64,000 nucleotides of DNA from Lineus longissimus (GCF_910592395.1 NC_088319.1:13084001-13148000); one strand, 5' to 3'. Shown: positions 49,200 through 60,874, numbered from the stretch's first letter. Numbers and translations: made by a program. The notes: generated by a model from the sequence alone, not told the origin.

Positions 49200-50280
49200 A
49201 TTTATCTGGCTAATGAGGCGAGCAAAAAAAACGGTATGCAAAATGATGCATTTCCATGGATACCAGCTTAACTCCGAGGATCAGGGCATGCACGATGGCA
49301 GCATCTATGTAGAAAACGGAGAGGCAGCGTAATTCCCGACACATTCTTTGCGGGAACCCTTTCTTCCAGCATCTTGTAATGAAATGAAAATAATTGACAC
49401 ACGAAAAATAAACCTGAATAAAAACGTCTTGCATAGGTCTTTTCACAATCACTGAAGCGTGGCGTAATCAGGAGTTTTTCCACGATAGTTTTCTGCGTGT
49501 GATTTCTTAAGATGATTTCATCGCTCCACTCTTTAGGCATGGGTCCATTTCCTAATCAGTTCCCATGTACCTACATGTAATTCCAGATTCTTCTTCCATT
49601 AGGAAAATTAACATTTTTTCCTAATCAGTGAACAATTTCCGTCGACATCTTTTCCCAGACTAAGAACTCTGTTGACGGAAAACCAGCCAAAATGATATCA
49701 CAATAATATCGTATAACAATTCAAATATTCAAATATTCAACCTGGTATAAAGTTAGCAGACTCATGTTATTTTGCATCAATTTTCAAGTTCCCATTCATT
49801 ACTGAAACTAGAAATGTTTTTAAGAATTGCGTTTAATTGGTTTGTGAACTCGATTAACAGCCCAAAATAAAAAACAAACAAGTGAAAAAAATATTTGGAC
49901 TTTTTTCATTTCATTTTCATTTCAATTTTTTCATCCTTCAGATTTAAATGTTTTCATTAGTTCAAAGTTCTGAAAATAAAATTTCTTTTTGGGGCTGATG
50001 ATGTTTCCTCATTCCTCAGCAGCAAAACAACAAGTGAAAAAAATATTCGGACTCAGAAATTCTTTCTTTCTTCTGATTCTGAAAAATGTTCAAAGCCAAA
50101 AAACACTGACAGGGCTGAATGATGAAAAAAACACGGATAAATTGATTCAAAAAACATTAGTAATACACAGTTTATTAGTTTTCAACTGATAGTAACTGCT
50201 CGTACAAAAGTTTTCATATAGATTCTCATGATAGCCACTGTTTGTGGTGTTATAATAATCAAGAGAGAGCTTTGTGCCGA
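49200..50280. other. No supported gene; two minor direct repeats
   Basis: Two overlapping minus-strand frames (49210-49452, 49268-49540) include an acceptor-like TTTCATTTCATTACAAG but no consistent exon. TTTCCTAATCAGT occurs at about 49548 and 49617. AACAAGTGAAAAAAATATTY occurs at 49877 and 50029. Confidence 0.3.
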
Positions 50281-50299
50281 GGTGTTAATTGCTGGGTAA

Positions 50300-50536
50300 A
50301 TTGGAGACGCGGTCACGACCGATTATGGCAATTGGGCCCTTTGATCGGGTTGAAGGGGTGAACTTGGTCATTGGGACCGCCCAATCCAGTGGTCGTGGTC
50401 TGGGTACCAGGGTGGTCTTGTTACCAGGGGCCTTGTACAGGTAATTAGACAGGAATCCATTCGGGACCGACGACTTGTGGTCATCATAGCGGGGTGGTCG
50501 CGTTACCGGGGTGGTCGCCGACTGGAGTTCCACTGT
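50300..50536. mobile_element. CCGGTAAC-type palindromic repeat, copy 1
   Basis: On the minus strand the end reads TACAGTGGAACTCC (right end 50536), followed by GACCACCCCGGTAACGCGAC and further CGGTAACxxGACCA-like blocks. On the plus strand GGTACCAGGGTGGTC and GTTACCGGGGTGGTCG recur. It shares TACAGTGGAAC and CGGTAACrCGACCA with the copy at 59.70 kb. The far end is not resolved. Confidence 0.5.
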
Positions 50537-50539
50537 ATA

Positions 50540-51355
50540 GTGTAAACTGTAGAAATATATATCTTTAAAGGGAAAGTAGCCAGAATAGATACCCTGGGTG
50601 CCTGAGGGTTTTTACCAATATCCCTACAGTGCTTCTCACCCAAAGACCATTTTAACCCAACCCAAGGTCAAGAACCCAAACATACAGTGCACAAACAGCA
50701 GAATTGCTATTTTTCAGAACTGCCCATCAGATGGAGTTATTGTAGTTTACATTGTTTCAAGGAAACGATTGCTTTAATGGATGCATGGGACACCCTCTCA
50801 AATGACGTAGATTAACACTGTTGGGCACCGAACAGTTAAACGTGATAGACACAGATCTAGATTATTGGGCACCAAATGGAATACAATGACAGCTATCATT
50901 ATTTGATTTGCACACAGTTCCGGTTAAATGGCACTGCAGACAGTAGTGTCTAAATATTGAAACGTTTCAAAACAAACAAGTCAATTTAAATCAGTCAAAA
51001 ATAAAAAAGATGAGAAAAAATGAAATGTCGTGGGCCATGCGCTCCTGTAGCCATTGTGCATAACGGTGAAAGGGAAGACAATTTGAAAAAAACTTTGAGC
51101 AATAAATCAGGAAGGTATCTGGACAGAAAATATTTTGCATGACCATTATTGGAAAACCCGAGCTGAAAAAGAGTGGTTATCTACCAATAGGTGGCGAACT
51201 TTCATCCCTATCAAGCACTCTTCAGGCAGATCAAGATCTCTCTGCCAGAAGTAACTTTCATTACACCGTGGGGGTGGGGGTCCCAGATGTGACACGGGCG
51301 TGTGATGATATCCGAATCAACAGATCAACAGGTACCATTGTAACCCAGTGACAGC
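50540..51355. other. No gene recognised
   Basis: Ordinary sequence. The frame at 51139-51351 is unsupported. Confidence 0.3.
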
Positions 51356-51359
51356 AACA

Positions 51360-51560
51360 ATTGTGACTGCAAAGGTAATCCTGTAACTGGAAAAGTGACT
51401 CTGTGACTGCAGAAGTAATCCTGTAGCTGCAGGTACCCTACAGGCACCATCACAATTGACATCTCTATATTCTAATACATTATGTCAATATACACATAAT
51501 CTACGTTTTTTCTATATTCAAATATGTTATATCAATACACACATAACCTATATTTTTTAG
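51360..51560. repeat. Two small tandem duplications (40 bp and ~48 bp units)
   Basis: GTGACTGCAAAGGTAATCCT at 51363 recurs as GTGACTGCAGAAGTAATCCT at 51403 (period 40). Just downstream TCTATATTCTAATACATTAT at about 51464 recurs as TCTATATTCAAATATGTTAT at about 51512 (period about 48), each followed by GTCAATATACACATAA or a close variant. Confidence 0.6.
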
Positions 51561-52004
51561 CCGCAGATTTCATGAATAATATTGATTCACAAAAATTAAA
51601 ACAAGAAAAAAAAATTGTAAAAAATATTTTCCAATCAAAAAACAAGAGAATTTGTGTATTCTAAGTATTTTGGGAAATTGGCGAGAAAAAAAATGCTGCA
51701 AAAATTTGGCGGTCAACAGAATTAGATTAGCACTACCAAACCATCTACCATTTGTTGTCAACTGGACTTTCCAACTGTTGTCACGCCAAGCTGCACCAGG
51801 GGACAACAGCCTGGGCTCTTGGAAGAGGGTTATGTATGCCTCAGGTCAGAGATGGGTCACTTCATCAATCTTGACTAAAAGACATTAAATTTTCAAATTT
51901 GGCATCAGTGGAGATATTCAATTCATAAGTTTCATACTGATAATGTTAGTTTATCATTTATAAGCACCGGTATTTTAATCATCATCTTCACGTTCATTTT
52001 GTAG

Positions 52005-52169
52005 TCCTGGGCTGGGTTGTTCAAAATCATGTTAACTGTAACGGAGTCGTTAAGTCTTAACGTGAAAATTTTAATGTGATTAACTGAAAGAGATAACGTC
52101 TTTAATGATACTTAACGTAACCGTTAGGGATAACTTGAATTCTGCGATTTTGAACAACCGGGGCCCTGA
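52005..52169. mobile_element. MITE-like palindromic element (~165 bp)
   Basis: The left end contains GGTTGTTCAAAATC (52015-52028) and the right end its exact complement GATTTTGAACAACC (52146-52159). Flanking bases extend the inverted repeat to about 24 bases with mismatches. Subterminal blocks also pair: GTTAACTGTAACGG near the left with a right-side block whose complement reads GTTATCCCTAACGG, then CGTTAAG with CGTTAAG. No coding capacity. It fits a small non-autonomous DNA transposon whose whole length folds back. Confidence 0.7.
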
Positions 52170-52539
52170 GCCTGTTGTAAACCATGTAGGCACAAAGTTG
52201 GTGCAATGTCAATGAAAAATTGGCAAAGGTCCTTCATCATGTTCATAAACTTGTATAATAGTCCACAAGTAGTCAAATTGGGGACATAAATTCTTTTTTC
52301 CATTTTTTTCACGCCCAAATTTTAAAAAAAAGTTGAATATGCAACTGCAAAAAAATGTAATATTCGTACATTGTATATACAAAAAATTGAACTGTGATGA
52401 GCAGGAATACTGACATTCCTTCCCCCAATTCACTATTTTCATTTGACTTTTTATGTGTTATGTATACATGAATATATTTTTATTCCTCGCAGATACTTCA
52501 AGTTGGGTACCAAAATTGTGTACGATCATAATTTTGAGT

Positions 52540-52600
52540 CAATGGTTTTTGGTGATGACGTCGATGGCGCATGCGCCACCAGCCAGACAACTCCATGTCT
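52540..52600. promoter_or_regulatory. CRE-like plus NRF1-type palindrome
   Basis: TGACGTCG (52556-52563) is followed two bases on by the perfect 14-base palindrome TGGCGCATGCGCCA (52565-52578), which contains the NRF1 core GCGCATGCGC. Both motifs are typical of animal CpG-rich promoters, and the site stands out in AT-rich surroundings. An ATG 17 bases downstream opens only a short frame (MSKLAKFFFS), so no gene is attached. Confidence 0.3.
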
Positions 52601-55600
52601 AAACTTGCAAAATTCTTTTTCTCGCCATTTTTCACAAAACTTTTCATAAGAATTTCATGTTTTCATAAAATTTGAAGCAACAATCTCAGCATATAAATGT
52701 AAGAAGTAACAGACAATAAAAGTATAAATCTATAAAGATAATAATAAGAAAGTAACAATATGTACTGCTTAATGGACGATTTAGCGATTATATTGAAAAA
52801 TTTTCATGATTTTACGACGGGATAGTAAAACTGACAAAATGTCCCACGAATTAGTTTTGAAAGTTCATGAAGTCAGGAAATCCAATGGAATCCAAACTTT
52901 GTCTTACATCATGTGGTGACATTTTAATCCTAATAAACACTTAATTAAGTGTATATATGACTTGAAAACATCATGACCCAATTGCAAAAAAACAGTACAA
53001 AAAGCCGTGCATAACCACCGAAACACACAACAACCAAACTACACTATTGCAATTATACTGCATGCAGCATGGCTTGCATCGAGAAATGCATAAAAAACTA
53101 ATGAAAAATGTTAACATAGATCGATTCTCTAGACGAGCTCTGCACTGTCACAGCGTGGAAATCACTAGATTGGGACTTCTGCAACTGAAGATTTGTAAAA
53201 TGACGGACTTACCGTAGCAAATAATCAGTAACGCCATACATCGGGTCAGCCGGAGCCCCTCGAATTGGCCAGAAGATCCGTACTCAAACTACCCCAGACA
53301 CGAAAAATGGGACTGCCCCAGTTATACAATATGGCGCAACACTCGTAAGAGATAATGAAAAAGCAGACTAGATTCTATGCTGGCATTATCATTATGCATG
53401 TATTCTGTGCCACAGACTAGGCAGATGTTTTTTTAAAGTTAAAAAATAAACACAATAAATCTATAAAAATTGTCACCAGCCATTTGCATGAAAGAATTTC
53501 GACTCTGGTGCAAATTTTACAATGTTTGAAAAGATTTCGTATAAAAAGGTAATCATGAGATTCTTTCGTCCTATCTAGTGATTAAAACAAGCATCGTTTG
53601 CTGCCATGGCAACCAAAGAATTGCAGATCATAAGAAATTTCAAAATATTCTGCCTCATTTTTGCTGCCTTCTGGGAGCAGTAAAACTACAGTACCATGCA
53701 TGTTTTATTTCTAGTTATTCTTTCAATTAATTGGGAGGAGAAATTAATTGGCAAATATAAACATTAAAGTTAAAGTGGACCCCATTTAAAGGGCCTATGT
53801 TACCAAACTGATGCAAAATCAAATGCCTGGGCAAGTCTGAGTCGTAGCCTAATAGTGACCACAGCAAGAGTCAACAAAAATGAATAAGTCCAAAATGGAT
53901 GAACAGTCTATCACAATATAAACAAAGCTAACTTTTGACTTTGATGAAAAAAATGAGAACTAGTAGGACAAAAAATATGTCTTTGACTATTTAAAGGATA
54001 GAAGGCAGTTTTAAAGGTTGGCCATTGGCACCACCATTTTGGCAAGGCAACGAACTGGCTCCCACCTTCAAACTTGGCATTCACTTCATTTTGAAAGAGT
54101 TCTAATAGCTTGAGGATTTCAAGTTCAAGCTGAAATGATGGTGACGATGGTCTAAAAGCTGCTTCATTTAAAATAAAACAGTTTCTGGCCAACTCACATC
54201 CTATTAGTAAGCACCCTCATACATAAAACACCTGCCATTATACAGGTTGTTTCGGAATTGATTCTCCAGGCATTACATGTATAATTTTTAGATGGTTTCC
54301 GCAAATGCTTTTAAAATCCTGAAGCAAACAGGCATTTTAGAGGGACAATATAGGCAGCAGCTAGGCAGGCAAGATGAAGTTATACAATGTCGCTAATAGG
54401 GGTCTCTCACATCTCACAGTACGTCGAAATTATTCACGCTTGTACGAGGAATATATTTAGTGCTGAATCTTACATGACCCAGGGCTCTTACTGCGTATAT
54501 ATGTCACCTCAAGATGGCCAAATTAGCCCCTCTGCTCCTGACTATAGTCCCCCTTTAAGGTCTGAAGGTGATTTTATACTAGCTGTCTTGCATCATGTTT
54601 AAAAAGTATAACAGGCCAAAATTATACATATCAGATATGAATGTAAAATAAAGTTATTGATAGGGACAAGAATATATAGTCACATGTGGGCCCAAAATTA
54701 ATAAACATGGTAATAGTTACAAAATATGCATATTTTCGTTATAAATCATTAATATTACAATATACATCTAGTGATGTTTTAATATTCTGATACTGTCTTT
54801 GAAATTGGTAAAATATCAAAAATAGCAATTCAGATTAAGAATATTCAGTACATGCTTCAGCAGGTGTTATGATAGAGAGACAGTCTCTCAAATGAGGAAC
54901 GGTCTTTCATAAGCCACTCACTTGTCAGATTGTTTTTTCTGATCAACACACTACCAAATAATTCCGTTCCCGTGACAGCATTCCCATATTATATGTACTT
55001 CCAAAACCCAGTAAAAGTTGAATAGAGACCAAACGACGGTCATTAGAACATATTCCGACTCATTTGAAAGATCTTCTTTCAGCGCCCAACACCCATTTTT
55101 GAAAATTGAGAAAAAGTCCTCATATTTTCAAAAATTAATAGAAGGAAATTTTGCCACAAAAGTATACACCCCCCCCCCCCTCATAAGAAAAAAAATTGAA
55201 TCTCTTATAGCGGAACACATGTTTATTTCTGTGTTTTATGTAAAAATGCCACTCTCATTTGAACAACAAATAAAATCCTAGAAATCCATTCATTTCACTT
55301 CATGCTCTTTTTCAAATTCCCATTGAGATTTACAGGACCCTTAAGTATAGTCCGTCACAAAAACCAAGCCGTCTCCTTTTGTAGTGAGTAATGTAATTAA
55401 TTTACACAGCCTCGTTAAAAGGGATTGTTAGTGCTGGATCGCCACTTCGGCTCAATTAAATGTGTCAATTTGAAATCTCCGTTGTTAAGTCCGAAACAAT
55501 TATTGTTACTTCTTGATTCAGTGATGCATTCGTCTAATAACAGTGCTGTTTTTGATCAAATGTTATTATTGCCCATTCATCTACTGCAAACTGCCAAATT

Positions 55601-57055
55601 TATGCAATTGCTAATAATCTTGATTCACGATTTAAGAACTTTGTGAATTGCAGAAATAAAGGAGGTAGCTACATTGTCAATCCAGTGGTTTAGTTGTGGG
55701 GCATATTACTGCTGTTTTTGTTTTAGTTGTCCTGGCTACATCTCATCCAAGCAAACATTTCGCATATCATGTGATACTTGAGGAATTCATACCGGGGTGG
55801 GGTTGATGAGGAGGGGGGGGGGGGGGGTCAGTGAGATTTGGTACATGATATGATCCAACCTCCCAATGCAGCAAGAAGGTTAAAGTTGGCAGCAAAAGTT
55901 TTTAGGATCTACTTTTTCTGATCTTGTGATGTCGGTCATTACAAATAGTAAAGTTGAGAAAAAGCTTAAGAAAAAATAAGCTGGTCAAGTCAAAGAAATC
56001 GATTTTAGAAAATCTTCCCATTTTACCACACAAAGTTATAAGTTTCATGAATTGATGATAATATTTCTTGTTCCACACCAGTGTTACCGTAGTAACCACC
56101 AATATCCTTTAGGATTGCGCACTTAATCCCAACTATTGCTGCATCTTGAAGGAAAAACAAAAATGTAACAACAATACTCTAGAATGTCTGCTATAAAAGA
56201 CCCGGAACCTTGGTAAAAAAGACATTAAATATTCTATACTGCGCAGTGGAGGTCTGACAAAGGATTGTTCATTCTACGTGGAAAACTTCCCCACAATTCT
56301 TGTACAAGGACAATAAGACCATTGGTTACCAACAAATAAGCTCTTATCTGAAGGAGACTTTACTTCTGATGGCCATGAGAAATTCGTAGTTGCAATTCTT
56401 TTGGCACAGAGGGGGTATAGGTGGCTGATGCTATTGAGATAAATATTTTTGTGGTGGTCAGTGTTTCCAAATCACTGCAGAAATTGTTTAACTATGATTT
56501 GATGATGGATGTCAGAAAAAAAATTAGAAGGAATGGAGCAAAAATGTCAAAAGTTACAAAATTGTCAAGGAATTTATTTGATACATACATGTACACTGAA
56601 TGATGAGAGGGACACCCACTTGTACAGGTTCCCATTGTGGTTCCAAGTCATACTACATGTAGCAGCTATTAAGGAGACACTCACCTGAGAACATCTACTA
56701 GAAAATTCATCCAATCCACCATTGCAGCAAGCTCAAGCTCAGCCTTCATTTATTTATGACCACATAAAACAGCATTTTCCCAATACCGGGCCACCGCAAA
56801 ACATGCTCATATCACCTTTAGATCAAATTATGCAAATTAGGGATGGAGTGTGGTTTCGTTTAAGGGTTTTAATTCATTGGTGGATTTAAAATGACAAAGG
56901 CTCAAGAGTTTTTTTAAAGAACATCATTAGTTATTTTAAATTAATTTTAATGAAATTGAATGAAAGTGGCTTTATAGTGGGATGTAGAGGCAATGTCTAT
57001 CTGTCTTTTGATAATCTGGACGGGGCCTTTTTAAAATGGGATGGCTGGTGCCGGA
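52600..57055. other. Long stretch with no supported gene; poly-C/G tracts and an RFX-like site
   Basis: C12 at 55169-55180 and G15 at 55813-55827. GCTGCCATGGCAACC (53600-53614) differs at one base from the RFX X-box palindrome. The 87-codon frame at 55018-55281 runs through the C12 tract and is unsupported. Confidence 0.3.
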
Positions 57056-57063
57056 ACTCGCCG

Positions 57064-57134
57064 AAAGTGGGGTGAAATTAGACTTTGGGAGTTTGGGCAA
57101 TTTCACCGCAAGGGCCAGCTTTTCACCCCACTTT
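57064..57134. repeat. Perfect 14 bp inverted repeat (AAAGTGGGGTGAAA)
   Basis: AAAGTGGGGTGAAA (57064-57077) and TTTCACCCCACTTT (57121-57134) are exact complements around a 43-base loop, extended outward by CCG / (A)CGG with one extra base. It may be the core of a small foldback repeat or a structured transcript element. Confidence 0.6.
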
Positions 57135-57379
57135 ACGGTATGATAGAAATAAAGAATTACCATAATCAGTAAACTATACCCAATACATTATGCAGACAAT
57201 GCTAGTTCAATCCAACATCTAAACGGATGCTACCGCACAGAATCCTGGCCCATCTTTCACCAATGACCGGATCAACAAAACAGTTCATATTCATTATCCT
57301 TCTCCCCGCGCGGTATCTCGTGCCGTACGCCCATTACAATTCTCCAGATAGTTGTTTTTAGCCCGGAGGGGATGTTTTA

Positions 57380-57740
57380 TTGGCCCATAGAGGGCAGTGG
57401 GACATGATGCTCCTTCACGAGTTGATAGTGGTTCGTGGATTGGTTCATATTGCAGCTGATAGTCAGGGTGTTCCAAAAAGTGTCAATGATCGAGTTTTCA
57501 GTAGGTGCAGTAGGCTCTTAGGGGAAAGGTTAGAAAACACCTTTTGTTTTTTTGTCCCACATCTGCATGAAAGGAGGTCACAACGCTCCCTGTCCCATCT
57601 GAATGTGGCCCTGCTGATCACATTGATTAACAAATCCGAGGCATCAGTTTGAATCAATGTCGTCGCCGCTGACATCAGTTCGTCCCTGTGGCAAACTTTC
57701 CGCAAGAACAGAGAAACTTTTGTGAAATATCTTATCAAAG
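57380..57740. other. GC-richer island open on both strands, possible exon
   Basis: On the plus strand 91 codons (57380-57652) are open, including LHELIVVRGLVHIAADSQGV. On the minus strand an acceptor-like TCTGTTCTTGCGGAAAGTTTGCCACAG region near 57690 leads into DELMSAATTLIQTDASDLL. Strand and boundaries cannot be settled. No family is recognised. Confidence 0.17.
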
Positions 57741-57744
57741 TAAA

Positions 57745-58690
57745 ACCAAATTCCCACCTCTCCTAGCTACTCTTATCACAAATACACCGCCTAACACCAT
57801 CGCGGCAAAGATGAACGGCCGTTCGATTCTTTCACTGAATTTCTCTTTGAAGTGAAGCTTCCTTACCGGCCATCATTAAAAAAGATCGGCATGAAATTCT
57901 GGTTTTGGATGCTGTGAAGCTTGATGCGTTTTCATGGATATTGAAGACGGAAAATTTCCCAGAAGCAACTGTGGCGAAACTAGATGGTACTAATTCAAGA
58001 TTTTCGAAAAAATGTTCCTAAAGTTCATAGTCCTAACTTTAAACTGACAACAGATTGTCTGTACATCAATTTTGTACCACTGTTATCTGCCCTCCCCCTT
58101 AACACTCAGAGTCCTACCTTACTTATCTCGTTACATCACAGGTGTTACTTACCTGAAAGAAAAGATAGGTAAATTTAGTAAGTGCATTCGACAAGTGTCT
58201 TATTGATTGTCCGCTGAAGACTAGTAATTTTGTTGCATTTTCAACAGAAAATCTCTATAAAACTAACCTCACATAAAACTCTCCAGGACATAGTTTTTCA
58301 CAATCAAAGTTCAAAGAAGTTCCTAAGGGTGATTATCTTATCGCAGCAGGGATCTTCGAATTGTCACTGCAAATGCAAGAAAAGTCTTTTTCTGAAACTG
58401 AAAATAAATAGTTCACAGGTCGAGAGGAGTCATCGAAATTGCCACCAGCCTGTTCTAATTAAATATTCACTGCAAATCTACCCATGGAGACCACAAATGA
58501 AATGATAAATAACATAACGATGAACGGTTGAATGTAGCCTAGCATAAACGTGACATCGACACCCCTGAAAAAAATTTCTCAAAATAAATTTATATTTCTT
58601 TAGTTGTTTTGCTGGATCCCAAGCAACATGTTCACCAAGATACTAAAACAATGTCATTACTAGTCATTTGTTAAGGATTTACATGGAGCA
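57745..58690. other. No gene recognised
   Basis: AT-rich sequence with unsupported plus-strand frames at 57984-58172 and 58230-58505. Confidence 0.3.
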
Positions 58691-58697
58691 TATGACT

Positions 58698-59270
58698 GGT
58701 GGCCAAATCAAGAATCAGACTGGACCGAAATTTGGCGTCAAGAGGTTATCTGACGTAGGGGGTCATGTGTACCAAGTTTCAAGTTCATAGCTTTAGCGGT
58801 TAAGAAACGTGCCATACTTAATACTCAAATGGCCATTTGACCACTGTGACCTTGAAAAGTAGGTCAAATCAAAAACCTTTATGTGATATATCCTTGCTAA
58901 GAGAACCTACCATCAGATTGATATCGAAAATGAGCCACTTCAATACAAGTGAGACATCACACTTTTTAGGTTATCACTTTTGGCCCCCTGTAGGCCAAGT
59001 TGAGAATCAGATAAGACCGAAATTCAGTGTGAGAGGTCACCTGTCTGGGAGAATCTTGAGTAAAAACGTTCAAGTTCTTGGCCCTAGCAGATCAGAAACG
59101 TGTCACTGTGAAAAAACATGATACAGACGACAAAGACGGACGACGGACAATGGATGACAGAAGACAGACGACAGACAAAGGACAACAGACGACAGAAGAC
59201 AGACAACGGACGACAACGAACGCCGGACACTGCGGTATTATATAGACTCACCTACGGTGAGCCAAAAATG
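58698..59270 (+). mobile_element. Compound interspersed element with internal duplication and GAC-rich tail
   Basis: Two related units lie about 292 bases apart (58698-58813 and 58990-59106). Both contain GGCCAAxTxxAGAATCAGA, xACCGAAATT, a GAGAGGTxA-like block, CAAGTTCxTxGC and AGAAACGTGyCA. After the second unit comes a degenerate run of GACRGACRAC words (about 59120-59220), then CTCACCTACGGTGAG (59247-59261, a short palindrome) and CCAAAAATG. This arrangement, with a (GACGGAC)n-like run followed by a CTCACC...GGTGAG palindrome, is one I associate with abundant non-autonomous elements of marine invertebrates. Confidence 0.55.
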
Positions 59271-59479
59271 ATAAAACAAAAATGAAACAAACTAATGATG
59301 AAAATGACAAAATCTCTACCGAGCACATAAGGCTTCACAGTGAGTAATTAGGGTTGACACAACTTCGATAACTTCCACCTTTTTTTGCCTCAATTATACC
59401 CCCTTAATCCTAATATTTCTCCATGCAAACTGATTATACTCTTTTTAAACACCTTTTTAACCTATATTTCCACTAGATA

Positions 59480-59603
59480 GTGTTTTATTCAATGTGTTTT
59501 ATGGTTAAATTGTTTTATATCTATGTATGTATTGTAAAGCGCCGCTGACAATTTAATTTAAAGCGGCGCTATATAAATTCCTTTATTATTATTATTATTA
59601 TTA
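59480..59603 (+). mobile_element. SINE/LINE 3' tail with hairpin and (TTA)n
   Basis: TGTAAAGCGCCGCTG is followed by a hairpin, AGCGCCGCT (59538-59546) pairing exactly with AGCGGCGCT (59562-59570), then ATATAAATTCC and (TTA)n at about 59583-59603. A TGTAAAGCGC...GGCGCTATATAAAT tail ending in a trinucleotide repeat is a hallmark of retroelement 3' ends used for template recognition by a partner LINE. No reverse transcriptase ORF is nearby. Confidence 0.65.
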
Positions 59604-59700
59604 TAAACAAACTAAAAAATATACATCACAATTTGGCTCAAGTTGATTTTGAAAGTATCCTCGAGCATATTCTTACAATTTTGGCTAGGCAATAACCTTA

Positions 59701-59790
59701 TACAGTGGAACCCCGGTAACACGACCACTCATGTGACCGAGGCTGAATGGTCGCATTACCGGGGTACTCGCATTAAATCCGGGGACAAAA
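59701..59790. mobile_element. CCGGTAAC-type palindromic repeat, copy 2 (with AGGACAC-type remnant downstream)
   Basis: Starts TACAGTGGAACCCCGGTAAC and is mirrored by TGGTCGCATTACCGGGGTAC (59750-59769). Downstream, AACAAGGAGGTGTCAATATC (about 59913) and TCCTTAATAGAGAGGTTGCC (about 59983) recall the AGGACAC family at 41.17 and 44.79 kb. A second, eroded element may therefore follow to about 60020. Confidence 0.5.
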
Positions 59791-60029
59791 TGCATGATTA
59801 GGTTTTCCCACCAAAATTGTTGAACTTATTCATAAGTTCAAAATTCTCTCTGTACATTCAAATTCTACATTTATGTAGTGGAAACTTTTTTGATTTGACA
59901 AGTGCTGTCCATAACAAGGAGGTGTCAATATCACAGAGGTCAAAGCCAATGGAACTTGACAAACTCCTGATCACTATCAGTGTCCTTAATAGAGAGGTTG
60001 CCTTGCAACAGAGGTGTCATTTCACCAAA

Positions 60030-60695
60030 AGAAGTTACAAATACAACTTGCAAGCTTTTTTTAGGATCAACCCCCAGGGCCTAAAGTTTTTCTCTCATAT
60101 TGACAATACCTGGTAAGAAAAAATACGCCCAACACAACCTCGGTGAAAAAAACACATGCTCTGTGCCACATTCCTCTGCTCATGTATCCCATGTCAAGGG
60201 TGCCGGCAGAAAAATTACGCTGATAAAAAGACGACGATGGATGAAATAACAGAAAATCTTCGATAACTTGTTTTTATTCAAGATTACGGCATACTTGGTT
60301 GACACCCTTATCGGAAGCTACTACACGTCGCTGTGCATTGTTTAGCAGGAAAAAAAGATATGGCCAATTTTTTGTCGGTGTCGGCTTTAACTTGCTAATT
60401 ATTTGATAAAGAATCTTATCCGATATTATGTCGTATTTTTCTACGCCAATTGGTACCCACTTCTTAAAGAAGATGTCTCATGAAACACATGAAGGATGAG
60501 AGTCCCACTTACATGAAGAAAGTAGGAATACTGGTGAAATTGGTTACTTGGTGGAATATGTTGCATTATTTATGTATTGGTGAATCTCACAAACTTTATT
60601 CTCTGCATATAAATACCCCCTTATGGTAGAATTGTGTGGCACAGTTGATATAGAAATGTTAAATTGCAACTGCGAGTGAGAGAGTGAATGGTAGA
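60030..60695. other. No gene recognised
   Basis: AT-rich sequence with no supported features. GGTAGAATTGTG occurs twice (about 60625 and 60690) just before the tandem repeat. Confidence 0.3.
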
Positions 60696-60700
60696 ATTGT

Positions 60701-60870
60701 GAACTAGTCTTTTTATCATATTCATAAGACAACCCCTTTAATGCCTTAACGGTGGAGCGGCAAACTAGTCTATTTTATATCACTATTAATGAAACAGCCC
60801 CTTTATTGCCCTAGTGGCAGAAAGGGGAACTACAAATGAATTTTATTCATGAGACATGTCATTCTCTTTT
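60701..60870. repeat. Degenerate ~61-65 bp tandem repeat, three copies
   Basis: Copies begin near 60701 (GAACTAGTCTTTTTATCATA), 60762 (AAACTAGTCTATTTTATATC) and 60827 (GAACTACAAATGAATTTTAT). The first two continue with ACAACCCCTTTAATGCCTTA / ACAGCCCCTTTATTGCCCTA. Confidence 0.55.
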
Positions 60871-60874
60871 GCGC

